A stretch of DNA of 64,000 nt from Fimbriimonas ginsengisoli Gsoil 348. GTDB taxonomy: Bacteria > Armatimonadota > Fimbriimonadia > Fimbriimonadales > Fimbriimonadaceae. Shown here piece by piece: positions 33,510-42,164 of the stretch. The notes beneath the pieces are model-generated. The model searched no databases. It was given only the letters and a program-made list of their open reading frames with translations, and had not been told where the DNA came from. The stretch spans positions 2,604,001 to 2,668,000 of the forward strand of contig NZ_CP007139.1 in the NCBI RefSeq assembly GCF_000724625.1. The letters are read 5' to 3'. Positions within the stretch are counted from its first letter, which is position 1; every line of letters starts with the position of its first letter. Both the position numbers and the translations under genes were made by a program.

Positions 33510-35360
33510 ATGAACGTCCTTCTCGCCACCGCTATCCTGTCGCTCCTCTCCCCCCAAAAGGGCACCGTTCAGGTGAAAGTCAATGCCCAGAACGGGCTTG
33601 TCATTACCGGAGAGCACACCTTCCGAGTCACCGTCGTCGCTAATAACGCCGTCACCGGCGTCGAGTTTTACGTCGGTAGCGAGCTACGCGACAAGGACAC
33701 GAGCACGCCCTACGAGTTCACCATCGACAGCCTTGCCGAAACCGACGGAAATCTCAAGCTCCGTTTCAAGGCGTTCACCACCGAGGGTGAATCGGGAGAA
33801 GCCGCGGTCACCGTCAAGATCGATAACGCGCTCGGCAAGGGACTCGATTTCCACATTCAGAAGGGAACCGAGGCGCTCCAAGATTCGAAGTTCGACGACG
33901 CCATCACCGCCGGCCGGATCGCGCTCCGCATCGATCCCAAGTCGAACGCCGCTCGCATCATCGTAGCCCGCGGCTATCTCGGCAAGGGAACGTTCGATAA
34001 GGCGCAGAAGTTTGCCGAGGACGCGGTATCCGACGATCCGAACAACCAAAGCGCGGCCGACCTTCTCTCCTCGATCAAGCTTCGCCAGGCGTTCACCACC
34101 ATGAGCCGGTCGAGTGATCGAAAGGAGACGCTTGCGACCATCAAAGACGCATTCAAGAGCGCCGTCGATACCCGCCGCAAGTTTGTGGACTCCCAATTCG
34201 ACAAGCTGAGCGCTCCCGATGACGCCCACTTGATCTCTTATGCCGACGCCGCCCTCTCTGCGGACCGGTATTCGGCGGCTCTCGCCGTCTTGGAGCCGGC
34301 GTTCCGAAAGGACAACCGCCGTACGGACGTGGGTAACCGGATCGCCTACGCTCAGATGCGTCTCGGCCGCTATGCCGACGCACTGAACACTCTCAACGAC
34401 GTCAAGAAGTACGGTTCCGCTGACGCGTTTACCTATGCGGGTTTGGCCGTTCTGTTTGCCGAGGCGGGCAACGTGGATGCCTCGGACGCGGCGCTGAAGG
34501 ATGCGCTCGTGACGAGCTCGGATGACCCCGCCGTGCTTAGCGCTCAGGCGTACGTCGCACTGAAATTCGTCCGTCACCGCGTCATCGACAAGAGCACGCT
34601 GCTGCTGAACTACGACGACATCGGAGGCGCCGACACCGCTTCGCGAACCGAGTCCCGCAAGACGATGCGGAGCGCGCTCGATCAGCTTGAGAAGGGGACC
34701 GGACAGCGATCGACCGTCAGCTTCTTCGCCAGCGCACTTAACAACAAGCTTGAGGAGTTTGGTCGGGGCGAGACCTACTTCGAGCGCGCCGTCCTGGACG
34801 ATCCGCTCAATGTAGATGCCTACGTAGAGCAGGGGAACCGTTCGCTGGGCCTCGCGTTGAACGGCAAGCCGAGCGCGGACGAGATGGATCAGCGGCTGGA
34901 AACGGCTCGCGCCTACTTCGAGACCGCCCTCACCGCCCGGCCCGATTCCGCTCAGGCGCTCTCCGGCCTTTCCCTCGTCGCCCTGATGCAGAGGAAGTTC
35001 GACGAGTCGCTGAGCCTGGGCGAGGCTGCCAGTCACGCCGCTCCGACCTACGCCGCCGCCCAGGCGGTTCTGGGCGCGGTCTACTCCAGCGTCTCCGGCG
35101 CCAAGCGGCTGCAGGCGGATAATATCCGCAAGCAGAACAAGACCGGGGGAACGACGAACGAGGAGCGCCAAGCGAACGAGGTTCAGGCCCGCGAACTGGA
35201 GCACGACGCCATCGTCCTCGCTACCAAGGCGCGCGATACGGTAGTCCAAGCCGCCAAGCTCGACCCGCGCCTAGAAGGCCAAGACATCACCAAGCCCCGC
35301 GCCGCTTGGCGATACCTCTACACCGGTGGCCGAGTTCCGACTCTGCCGCAGCCCCGCTAG
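33510..35360 (+). CDS. Exported Ig-like / TPR repeat protein
   Basis: The 616-aa protein has a short hydrophobic N-terminus (MNVLLATAILSLLSPQ) and a bacterial Ig-like domain at about 20-108 (FRVTVVANNAVTGVEFYVGS, STPYEFTIDSL). TPR-type helical repeats make up the rest (GTEALQDSKFDDAITAGRIA, ARGYLGKGTFDKAQKFAEDA, EFGRGETYFERAVLDDPLNV and others). Such proteins scaffold envelope complexes. Function is unknown. A TATAGGTT sequence lies about 8 bases before the ATG and could be a leaderless-type -10. A strong hairpin follows the stop. Confidence 0.75.
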   Translation: MNVLLATAILSLLSPQKGTVQVKVNAQNGLVITGEHTFRVTVVANNAVTGVEFYVGSELRDKDTSTPYEFTIDSLAETDGNLKLRFKAFTTEGESGEAAVTVKIDNALGKGLDFHIQKGTEALQDSKFDDAITAGRIALRIDPKSNAARIIVARGYLGKGTFDKAQKFAEDAVSDDPNNQSAADLLSSIKLRQAFTTMSRSSDRKETLATIKDAFKSAVDTRRKFVDSQFDKLSAPDDAHLISYADAALSADRYSAALAVLEPAFRKDNRRTDVGNRIAYAQMRLGRYADALNTLNDVKKYGSADAFTYAGLAVLFAEAGNVDASDAALKDALVTSSDDPAVLSAQAYVALKFVRHRVIDKSTLLLNYDDIGGADTASRTESRKTMRSALDQLEKGTGQRSTVSFFASALNNKLEEFGRGETYFERAVLDDPLNVDAYVEQGNRSLGLALNGKPSADEMDQRLETARAYFETALTARPDSAQALSGLSLVALMQRKFDESLSLGEAASHAAPTYAAAQAVLGAVYSSVSGAKRLQADNIRKQNKTGGTTNEERQANEVQARELEHDAIVLATKARDTVVQAAKLDPRLEGQDITKPRAAWRYLYTGGRVPTLPQPR

Positions 35361-35394
35361 CCCCGGACCGCCGCTCTCCAGAGCGGCCCCTCCC

Positions 35395-35417
35395 GCCTCC
35401 GAACCCCGTTCGGAGGC
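35395..35417 (+). terminator. Terminator after the TPR gene
   Basis: gcctccgaac (35395-35404) pairs perfectly with gttcggaggc (35408-35417) over a 3-base loop, followed by tttctc. Confidence 0.75.
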
Positions 35418-35633
35418 TTTCTCATCCGTGGCACGGGCGGCTCGCCCGTGGGTATCGGGGGCGGCCCCGCCCCTGAAAAGAAGGCCAAGAAGAGGCGTTA
35501 CACTTTATCTCGGGAACTGGGGCCGGTCCGGTTTCCCTTGACCTCGAACTCTACGCGCGTCGGCAGTCCCTGGGCGGTATCGACGAAGATCATCATTGGG
35601 CATGCCTGCTCGATCCGCAGCCAGTTCGACCCC

Positions 35634-37325
35634 CTACGTCACCTTGATGAATGGCCGGCTGGGGACGGCTTTGCCTTTGATCCAGCCTTCGAGAATTAGG
35701 GATTCGATTCCTTCGATCGTGAGCAGGGCGGCGTCTTGAGGGGGGATGCCGTCTTCTCGGATCATGGCGTTGACGCAGTCCTCAAGGATCAGGATGCTGT
35801 CCATGTTGCGCTTCATCGCTTTGAGGAGGTGCTTGAAGACGTCGACGATCGGCAGCACTTTGGGACCGCGTTTGAGGCATGGAATGGGGACGACTCGCCC
35901 TTCGAGATAGCGGACGAACTTTCCTTCGGTCGCTCCGTCGAGATTCAAGCGCCAGAAATTTGTCTTCGTCAGCTCCCATTCGGGGGCAGCGGCGCCCATT
36001 TCGACGGCGAGCAGCTTAAGGCCAGAGACCCGGTACGTGAGGGCGGCGGCGACACCGGGTTCATCCACGGTGAAGCCTCCGGTGGCGAGCCACTGGAATG
36101 CCGACTCGGGGGTGAGGGTGAGTCCCGCCGTCTCCGCTATTTCTTGGCAGTACTCCTTCAGGTCGGTGAACTGGCTGTTGGAGGTGTACCAAAAGTCGGC
36201 GAACTGCATGTGGTGTCGAATCTGCTGGCGGTGGCCATCTTCGTACTCCTGCTTCAACCATTCCGGATCTTGTTCGTTTCGATCTAACTCGAGAATGGTA
36301 AAAGCCACCTTGCGTGCGCCGGTGTGGGCCAACGTCATGCCGGCGGAGAGGATCGGGTCGGCGAAGCCGCAGGAATCGCCGGCCAAGAACCAATTTTCGC
36401 CAGCGAGGCGCTTGGCGAGGAAGTTCCAATCCTTGGTGGCAAACAGGCCGTCTTCGGGCGTCGCGGTTTCCAGAAGGCGAGATATGAGCGGCTCGGTGGC
36501 GATGGCTTCTTCGTAAAGCTGCTCGGTGGTTTTGCCGCTTGTCTTGTAGTAGCTAGCCGGCAGTACCAGTCCGACGGAAGTGCGGGTCGGCGTAATCGGG
36601 ATGAACCACATCCAGCCCCAATCTAGGCTCATGATCTGGATCCGCGTTCCCCCGTTTCCGATGGTGACCGCCCAGGTCGCGTCTTGCCAATACTTCCAAA
36701 CCGCGATGTTTCGGAGGGCGGTGGGAGCCTCGATCTCGATGCCGAGGGCCCGCCGCAGGATCCCGATATCGCCGGATGCGTCGACGTAGTAACGTGCCTT
36801 GATCAGGCCATCGCTCCCGACTTGCTCCGTCACGTCTGGATCTTGGGAGACAACGCTCAGTCCGGTAATCCGATCGCCCTCGTGAAGCACCTGAGCGACT
36901 TTGGTTTGCTCAAAAACGCGGCAGCCAAGGGACTGCGCGTGGTCGAGTAGCACCTTGTCGTAGATGGATCGGTCGACCTGGAACGCGGTTTTCCTCCGCT
37001 GATCGACGAATTTCGCCGGGCGGGCTTCTTCGCGAAACTTCTCGTGGTGGAGAAAGTCGGTCTCCCAGTAGTCCTTCTTGGCGCCCCATTTGAAAGTGGC
37101 GCCGATCTTGATCGGGAATCCGGCGGCTTCGACCTTATCCCAAACGCCCATCTCGTCGAGGATCGCGGAGATTGCGGGGAGGTGGCTCTCGCCGACGTGG
37201 TCGCGAGGGAACTGTTCCCGCTCGACGATGGTGACATCGAGGGATGGGTTGTACTTCTTGAGGAAGGTCGCCACCGTCGTACCCGCGGGACCCCCTCCGA
37301 TGATGGCGACGTCGGTTTCTAACAT
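35634..37325 (-). CDS. FAD-dependent halogenase-like oxidoreductase, copy 1
   Basis: I place the start at ATG 37325 (MLETDVAIIGGGPAG, 563 aa); it overlaps the stop of the upstream sulfotransferase gene. The FAD-binding GGGPAG is followed by EREQFPRDHVGES, and WMWFIP matches the WxWxIP motif of flavin-dependent halogenases. GDSCGFADPILSAGMTLAH is the second FAD region. Enzymes of this group chlorinate or brominate aromatic or carrier-bound substrates, but some family members are oxidases. Copy 2 at 39192-40940 is clearly paralogous. The C-terminal 200 residues are specific to this branch. Confidence 0.78.
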   Translation of the reverse strand: MLETDVAIIGGGPAGTTVATFLKKYNPSLDVTIVEREQFPRDHVGESHLPAISAILDEMGVWDKVEAAGFPIKIGATFKWGAKKDYWETDFLHHEKFREEARPAKFVDQRRKTAFQVDRSIYDKVLLDHAQSLGCRVFEQTKVAQVLHEGDRITGLSVVSQDPDVTEQVGSDGLIKARYYVDASGDIGILRRALGIEIEAPTALRNIAVWKYWQDATWAVTIGNGGTRIQIMSLDWGWMWFIPITPTRTSVGLVLPASYYKTSGKTTEQLYEEAIATEPLISRLLETATPEDGLFATKDWNFLAKRLAGENWFLAGDSCGFADPILSAGMTLAHTGARKVAFTILELDRNEQDPEWLKQEYEDGHRQQIRHHMQFADFWYTSNSQFTDLKEYCQEIAETAGLTLTPESAFQWLATGGFTVDEPGVAAALTYRVSGLKLLAVEMGAAAPEWELTKTNFWRLNLDGATEGKFVRYLEGRVVPIPCLKRGPKVLPIVDVFKHLLKAMKRNMDSILILEDCVNAMIREDGIPPQDAALLTIEGIESLILEGWIKGKAVPSRPFIKVT

Positions 37326-39181
37326 TTCATTTCCGAGGTTTTGGGAAGCAGCTCCCCGAAGGGACCCAGCCATGGCTCATATTTCTTCCACGTCTCTAGG
37401 GAAGATCGGTAAATCGGTTGCCGCACCTGCCAGACGCTGGGGGTCACTACCGAGCGTTGATTTTGGTGGGGGCTCAAACAGGCATCATCCCACGGAAGCC
37501 CCAGGAAGTCAATCGTCTTTCGGATCACCTGTTCTGCATCAGAGACAAGGTCTGAGTAGTCGATTTCCAGCAGCGCTTCCGGTGGGAGCACGCTCCTCCA
37601 GTGGTCCATCACGCGCAGGTACTCGCGATAGGCGAACACGATGTTTTCGGGGACATGCGCGAACTCGGTCATCACTCGGTTCGGCGTGAAATAGATGGAA
37701 AGGCAGTTATCGACCGGGTGCCGGCGGATGTGGACGATCTTGGCCCTGGGAAATACCGAGTGAATGATTCCCAGTCCAGCGTAGTTCACGGGCATTTTGT
37801 CCACGACGTGCCGATTGCCGGGGGCCAATCTGGTGAGGATCGCGAGGTACCGATCGGCAAGCTTCGACATCCCCTCCGGCGAATGCTTGGCGCCATCGAC
37901 GGCGAGAGGCCAGTTGTTCACCCAAAATGGCTGCTCTCCTCCGGCTCCCACCTCGGGATGGCTGGAGAGGATCTGCTCGACGAGGGTGGTGCCCGAGCGC
38001 ATCATGCCGACGACGAAAATCGGTACGTCGCTCGCCGAACCGGCCGTCTTCATCCGCGCCAATTCGGGGGCGGTGAAACGGTGGATCGTCCGGTCAACCC
38101 GGTCGGTATATTCCGCGAAGTCGAATAGACGTCCGTGGAATCTCAGATCGGCCTCGATGTCATTCGCGATCCGGTAGTTCTCCATCGACGCCTGGTAGTC
38201 GCCGAGGTCTCCGTGGGCTTTTCCCAAACCATAGCGAAGAAAGCTATGATCGCGCGGCGTTAAGCGGGCGTCGTCGGCGAGCGCCGTCATCCGCTCGAGG
38301 AGGGAGCGATCTTCATCGACCACTCGCTTTCCGTTCACAAGGGCGAAGTAGGGATAACCTTGCGACGGATCGACGGCGATGGCGTTTTGAAAGCAGCCGA
38401 TCGCCTCATCGAGCCGGCCCAAACCTTGCAGGGCGGTTCCGAGTCGAGCCATCGTGGGGGCATCCTTAGATCCACTCTCGGCGGCTTTCCTCAATAGTTG
38501 CTCGGCCTCGGCAGCCCGATTCTCTTCCTGCAGAATGCGGCCTAGCAGGAGTTGGGTTGATGGAGAGTTGGGCGCAACCTCCAAGGCTCGGCGAGCGCAG
38601 GCTACGGCGCCCAGGGCGTTGCCTTGAGTCATGAGATACGACGCAAGGTGTTCAAAATTTTGGGCGGAGGGGGGCATCGCCCCCAGGACTTGGGCGAGTA
38701 GCCTCTCCGCCTCTTCGTCCCGACCTTGCAGATGGAGGCAGAGGCTGAGCTGAAACTGCACGGGAGGGGCGCCGCCGGACAAATGGACGCTGCGCCGAAG
38801 TAGCTCCTCCGCTTCCGGTAGTCGGCGGAGATCCATAAGGCACCTTCCCAACTGGGCAAGGGCTTGGGCATCGTTTGGATTCAACAGCAACGCCGCCTGG
38901 ACGGATTCGGCGGCTTCGGCGACGAATCCTAGCCGGTGCAGCGCCACCGATTGCCAAAAGGGGGCATGAAAGGAGCCGGGGTCGGCCTCCCGCACCTGTC
39001 GCAGCCAACCAACCGCGGCTGTTGGATCACCGACCTTTGCTTCGATAACGCCGAGAAGCAGTTTGGCCTGGATAGATTGTTCGTCCATCTCCAGTGCCTG
39101 TTGCGCCAAGGCGGTGGCTCGCTTGAGGTCACCCTTTGCATGGGCGGCGCCGGCTTCGCGAAGCAATTGGTCTACGGTCAC
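37319..39181 (-). CDS. TPR-repeat sulfotransferase
   Basis: The 620-aa protein starts at GTG 39181. Residues of about 1-300 are TPR repeats (AKGDLKRATALAQQALEMDE and several more). Residues of about 380-610 form a PAPS-dependent sulfotransferase: FVVGMMRSGTTLVEQILSSH is the 5'-phosphosulfate loop and VHIRRHPVDNCLSIYF the 3'-phosphate site. It resembles bacterial proteins related to tyrosyl-protein sulfotransferases. Sandwiched between two halogenase-like genes, it may sulfate the same metabolite or a peptide (inference). Confidence 0.85.
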   Translation of the reverse strand: MTVDQLLREAGAAHAKGDLKRATALAQQALEMDEQSIQAKLLLGVIEAKVGDPTAAVGWLRQVREADPGSFHAPFWQSVALHRLGFVAEAAESVQAALLLNPNDAQALAQLGRCLMDLRRLPEAEELLRRSVHLSGGAPPVQFQLSLCLHLQGRDEEAERLLAQVLGAMPPSAQNFEHLASYLMTQGNALGAVACARRALEVAPNSPSTQLLLGRILQEENRAAEAEQLLRKAAESGSKDAPTMARLGTALQGLGRLDEAIGCFQNAIAVDPSQGYPYFALVNGKRVVDEDRSLLERMTALADDARLTPRDHSFLRYGLGKAHGDLGDYQASMENYRIANDIEADLRFHGRLFDFAEYTDRVDRTIHRFTAPELARMKTAGSASDVPIFVVGMMRSGTTLVEQILSSHPEVGAGGEQPFWVNNWPLAVDGAKHSPEGMSKLADRYLAILTRLAPGNRHVVDKMPVNYAGLGIIHSVFPRAKIVHIRRHPVDNCLSIYFTPNRVMTEFAHVPENIVFAYREYLRVMDHWRSVLPPEALLEIDYSDLVSDAEQVIRKTIDFLGLPWDDACLSPHQNQRSVVTPSVWQVRQPIYRSSLETWKKYEPWLGPFGELLPKTSEMKC

Positions 39182-39191
39182 GACAATCCCC

Positions 39192-40940
39192 TCAACCCTC
39201 GATCGCCGCCGCCATTCTGACCATCGGGTCTTCGGTGTCGCGGTTCCAGTCGATGTTTGGAGTGCGGGGAATGTCTTCGGGGCGGAGGAGCGGCTGATCG
39301 GGTGAGTAGACGCCGGAGATCCAGCCGTCTTTCAGCAACACTTCCAACGCTTCCAATCCACTGAGGGCGACGATCGGCCCCATTTTGGCGCTGACATCCC
39401 GAAGCGCCCGGATGATGGGGCCCAGCTTCGTTTCCCTCTGCAAGATTTCCAGGATGACGCGGAAACCGCCCGAGACGGGGATTTCCAAATCGCCCTTGCG
39501 GAGGGTGCGGCCCTGCCGGATTCGACCGCCTTCGTAGATCGGCGTCTTACCGGGCACCACGTCCTCGATATTGAGATCGAATACGTTGACTTTGGTGATC
39601 TGCCACTCGGACTCGCTGTTGAAGAGCATCCCCTCGATGTTCTTGATCTGCTCGATGGAATGGCCGGCGAGTCCGGCCCCCGCCGTCTCCAGAGAAACGA
39701 AGCCGCCGGTGCCGATCCACTGCCAGGCGGATTCGGCGCTCATGTTGAGCCCTGCCCCGCGAGCGATTTCGCTGGTGTATTCGACCAGCTCCGAGAAGTG
39801 GCGATTTCCGGAATACCAGTAGTTGGCGAACTGAATGTGTTGGTAGACCCGTTGCCGCTGGCGCTTTTCGAAGGCGAGACGCATCCATTCGGCATCAACT
39901 TCGCCCCGATCGAGCTCCGCAATGGTATAAGCGCATTCCTTGGCGCCAACCATGGCGATGGTAATCCCGGCGGAAAGGATCGGATCTGCAAAACCGGCGG
40001 CCTCGCCGACCAAAAACCAGTTTGGTCCGGCCATCTGGCGAGCCAAAAAGGACCAGTCGCGGGTGGCGCGGACCTCTCCGTCACGTTTGGCGGCGGCGGT
40101 TAGGGCGGCGATGCGCGGTTCCGACCTCACCGCTTCCGCGTACAGTTCCTCTGGTCGTTTCCCGCACTGCTTGTAATAATCGGCGGGACACACCAAGCCG
40201 ATCGAGGTACGGGTGGAAGTTACCGGAATGAACCAGATCCACCCATATCCGAGGCTCATGATCTGAATTCGGGTAGCCCCCGCGCCGATCGTCACGGCCC
40301 AGTCGGCATCTTCCCAATAATCCCAGAAGGCGATGTTTCGCAGCGCGTTGGGCTCTTCGGTTTCAATGCCCAGGCCGCGCCGGAGGATTCCCGCGTTTCC
40401 GGACGCGTCGACGTAGAACCGGGCGGTCAACTTGGAGCCATCGGAGAGCTCCAACTCCTTCACGGCGCCATCGGTAGCTTCCACGCGCGTGACCGCCACC
40501 CCTTCCCGGACGACACAGCCGAGCTCCGCGGAGTGGTCTAGAAGAATCTTATCGAACGGACCGCGCTCCACCTGCCAGGTGCTCCGCATGCGCCAGCCTT
40601 CGTACTTGCCAGGGCGCTTTTCGAGGGGATTTACTTCGGCGGTCTCCAGAAGGTTGAAATCCCAAAGATCGTCGGAGGAGCCCCAGCGGTACGTCGCGCC
40701 GATCTTGATCGGAAAGTTGGCGGCTTCGATCTTGTCCCAGGCGCCGATCTCATCGAGGATTCGGCCGGTGGTGGGGAGCAGGCTCTCGCCGATGTGGTCC
40801 CGGGGGAAAACTTCTCGCTCGAGAATGAGAACGCTGAGGTGGGGCGCGTGCTTTTTGAGCATGGAGCCGACCGTGGACCCGGCCGGTCCGCCACCTACGA
40901 TAACGACGTCGAATGCTTCCTGCATCGGTGAAGAACCCAT
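39192..40940 (-). CDS. FAD-dependent halogenase-like oxidoreductase, copy 2
   Basis: The 582-aa protein shares order and motifs with copy 1: DVVIVGGGPAGSTV, PRDHIGESLLPTTGRILDE, WIWFIP (WxWxIP) and GEAAGFADPILSAGITIA. Two starts are possible, ATG 40940 or ATG 40925; neither has a strong ribosome site. A terminator-like hairpin at 40952-40976 sits just upstream, so expression may depend on read-through. It leads a three-gene minus-strand unit: halogenase-like, sulfotransferase, halogenase-like. Confidence 0.78.
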   Translation of the reverse strand: MGSSPMQEAFDVVIVGGGPAGSTVGSMLKKHAPHLSVLILEREVFPRDHIGESLLPTTGRILDEIGAWDKIEAANFPIKIGATYRWGSSDDLWDFNLLETAEVNPLEKRPGKYEGWRMRSTWQVERGPFDKILLDHSAELGCVVREGVAVTRVEATDGAVKELELSDGSKLTARFYVDASGNAGILRRGLGIETEEPNALRNIAFWDYWEDADWAVTIGAGATRIQIMSLGYGWIWFIPVTSTRTSIGLVCPADYYKQCGKRPEELYAEAVRSEPRIAALTAAAKRDGEVRATRDWSFLARQMAGPNWFLVGEAAGFADPILSAGITIAMVGAKECAYTIAELDRGEVDAEWMRLAFEKRQRQRVYQHIQFANYWYSGNRHFSELVEYTSEIARGAGLNMSAESAWQWIGTGGFVSLETAGAGLAGHSIEQIKNIEGMLFNSESEWQITKVNVFDLNIEDVVPGKTPIYEGGRIRQGRTLRKGDLEIPVSGGFRVILEILQRETKLGPIIRALRDVSAKMGPIVALSGLEALEVLLKDGWISGVYSPDQPLLRPEDIPRTPNIDWNRDTEDPMVRMAAAIEG

Positions 40941-40951
40941 ATATAAATAAG

Positions 40952-40976
40952 GCCGGACCCTTTAACAGGGTCCGGC
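40952..40976 (-). terminator. Hairpin between the lipoprotein gene and halogenase-like copy 2
   Basis: gccggaccct (40952-40961) pairs with agggtccggc (40967-40976). On the minus strand it is followed by CTTATTTATAT. It ends the upstream lipoprotein transcript but lies only 11 bases before the next start codon, so it could also act as an attenuator. Confidence 0.75.
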
Positions 40977-40991
40977 TTCGGCAAATGCCGG

Positions 40992-41228
40992 TTACTTTCC
41001 TCCGGGCGCCGCGCCCGGTTGTCCGCCCGGTTGTCCGGCCGGATTACCCGCGGGTTGCTTGGCCCCGCGAGGCTTCTTGCTCATGCTCTCAAGGCTTGGA
41101 GGCCCGCCGAGCATTTCGTGCATCTTCTTCTCATCGGGTTGCGAAGGGGAAGAGCCGCAGCCGGCTCCCATCGCCCCAATGAGAAGGAGGCTGGCGAGCC
41201 CCGCCCAAAGGTTTACCGGCTTTATCAT
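40992..41228 (-). CDS. Small lipoprotein
   Basis: A 78-aa protein with a positively charged N-terminus, hydrophobic segment and lipobox MGAGC near residue 24. The mature part is Pro/Gly/Gln-rich (QPAGNPAGQPGGQPGAAPGG) and unstructured. It overlaps the pseudopilin stop by 4 bases and so is co-translated with it. No family is recognised. Confidence 0.7.
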   Translation of the reverse strand: MIKPVNLWAGLASLLLIGAMGAGCGSSPSQPDEKKMHEMLGGPPSLESMSKKPRGAKQPAGNPAGQPGGQPGAAPGGK

Positions 41229-42151
41229 GATCCCTTCGGCCAGAAAGCCTTGATGGCCTTGTCCGCGCCTCCGTTGATCGGGATTGTGGTGCCCATCAAC
41301 TGTCGGTAGGGTGTGGACTTGACGTGGCCGTCCGTACCTGCCCAGATGGTAAGTCCGGTTGGTTCCTGGGTCGGCGTTCCGCCGGGCCAGGGGTACGTGC
41401 CGATGACCTTACCGTCGTTGTCCCTTGCGCGGGCAAGCGGGCCGCTCGTTACGAGGTTACAGCCGTACGTATTGAAGCCACAGGAGCCCCAATAGAGGTC
41501 GAAGCTGTCCGCGTTATCCTGCTGCCACATGAAGTCCCAGTTACCGGACTGAGCGATCATGACCTGATCTGCCGGACTGGCGACCGCCGTGGTAGAAAGC
41601 GAGGGGGTGCCTCCCGCTTTATAGCCATAGGCCGACCAGATGATTCCACCGGAGGAGTTGGTTACGCCGCCGATGCCGTCGTAGTGCCAAATCTGTCCGC
41701 CGGTCATGGCGGCGCCGGTGGAGGAAGAACCAAACGTGTAGTTGCTGAAGCTGCCGTCGGTGGCCGCTTGCTGCGGTCCCATGCCCCAAAGGCCATAGAT
41801 GGCAAAGGCGGTGCCGGCGCCTTCGTCATTGGAGTTTTGGAGGATGCTAGGACCGGTCGGGTCGAGCAGAACGCCCCATGACTTCATGTACGGCTGCTGC
41901 AGATACGAGAAGGGGAGTGCGTGCCAGTTGCTGTCGTATTCGACGACCGGCGAGAAGTTATCGTCGCTGTCGCCAGCGTACATGAGTTGGCCGAGCGCCA
42001 TCTGCTTCGCGCCGCTGATTGCGACGGATGTCTTTGCCGCTCGTTTGGCTTGAGCGAAGACAGGGAACAGAATGGCCGCAAGGATAGCAATGATTGCAAT
42101 TACAACTAGAAGTTCGATGAGCGTAAAGCCACGTCGCTTACATTTTTTCAT
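41225..42151 (-). CDS. Prepilin-like protein with type IV pilin leader
   Basis: ATG 42151 follows GGAGAACGTC and gives MKKCKRRG followed by FTLIELLVVIAIIAILAAI, a class III (type IV pilin) signal cleaved before the Phe, with Glu at position 5 of the mature protein. The 308-aa product continues LFPVFAQAKRAAKTSVAISG and ends with a GTDGHVKSTPYR block, a pattern common in the DUF1559-like pseudopilins of Planctomycetes and Armatimonadota. It is probably surface-exposed. It lies 13 bases downstream of the regulator gene, in the same operon. Confidence 0.82.
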   Translation of the reverse strand: MKKCKRRGFTLIELLVVIAIIAILAAILFPVFAQAKRAAKTSVAISGAKQMALGQLMYAGDSDDNFSPVVEYDSNWHALPFSYLQQPYMKSWGVLLDPTGPSILQNSNDEGAGTAFAIYGLWGMGPQQAATDGSFSNYTFGSSSTGAAMTGGQIWHYDGIGGVTNSSGGIIWSAYGYKAGGTPSLSTTAVASPADQVMIAQSGNWDFMWQQDNADSFDLYWGSCGFNTYGCNLVTSGPLARARDNDGKVIGTYPWPGGTPTQEPTGLTIWAGTDGHVKSTPYRQLMGTTIPINGGADKAIKAFWPKGS

Positions 42152-42164
42152 GACGTTCTCCAAA

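Noticed and set aside
35448-35699. Small plus-strand ORF before the halogenase-like gene
   Set aside because: No ribosome site, composition like non-coding DNA, and it overlaps the end of a well-supported gene.
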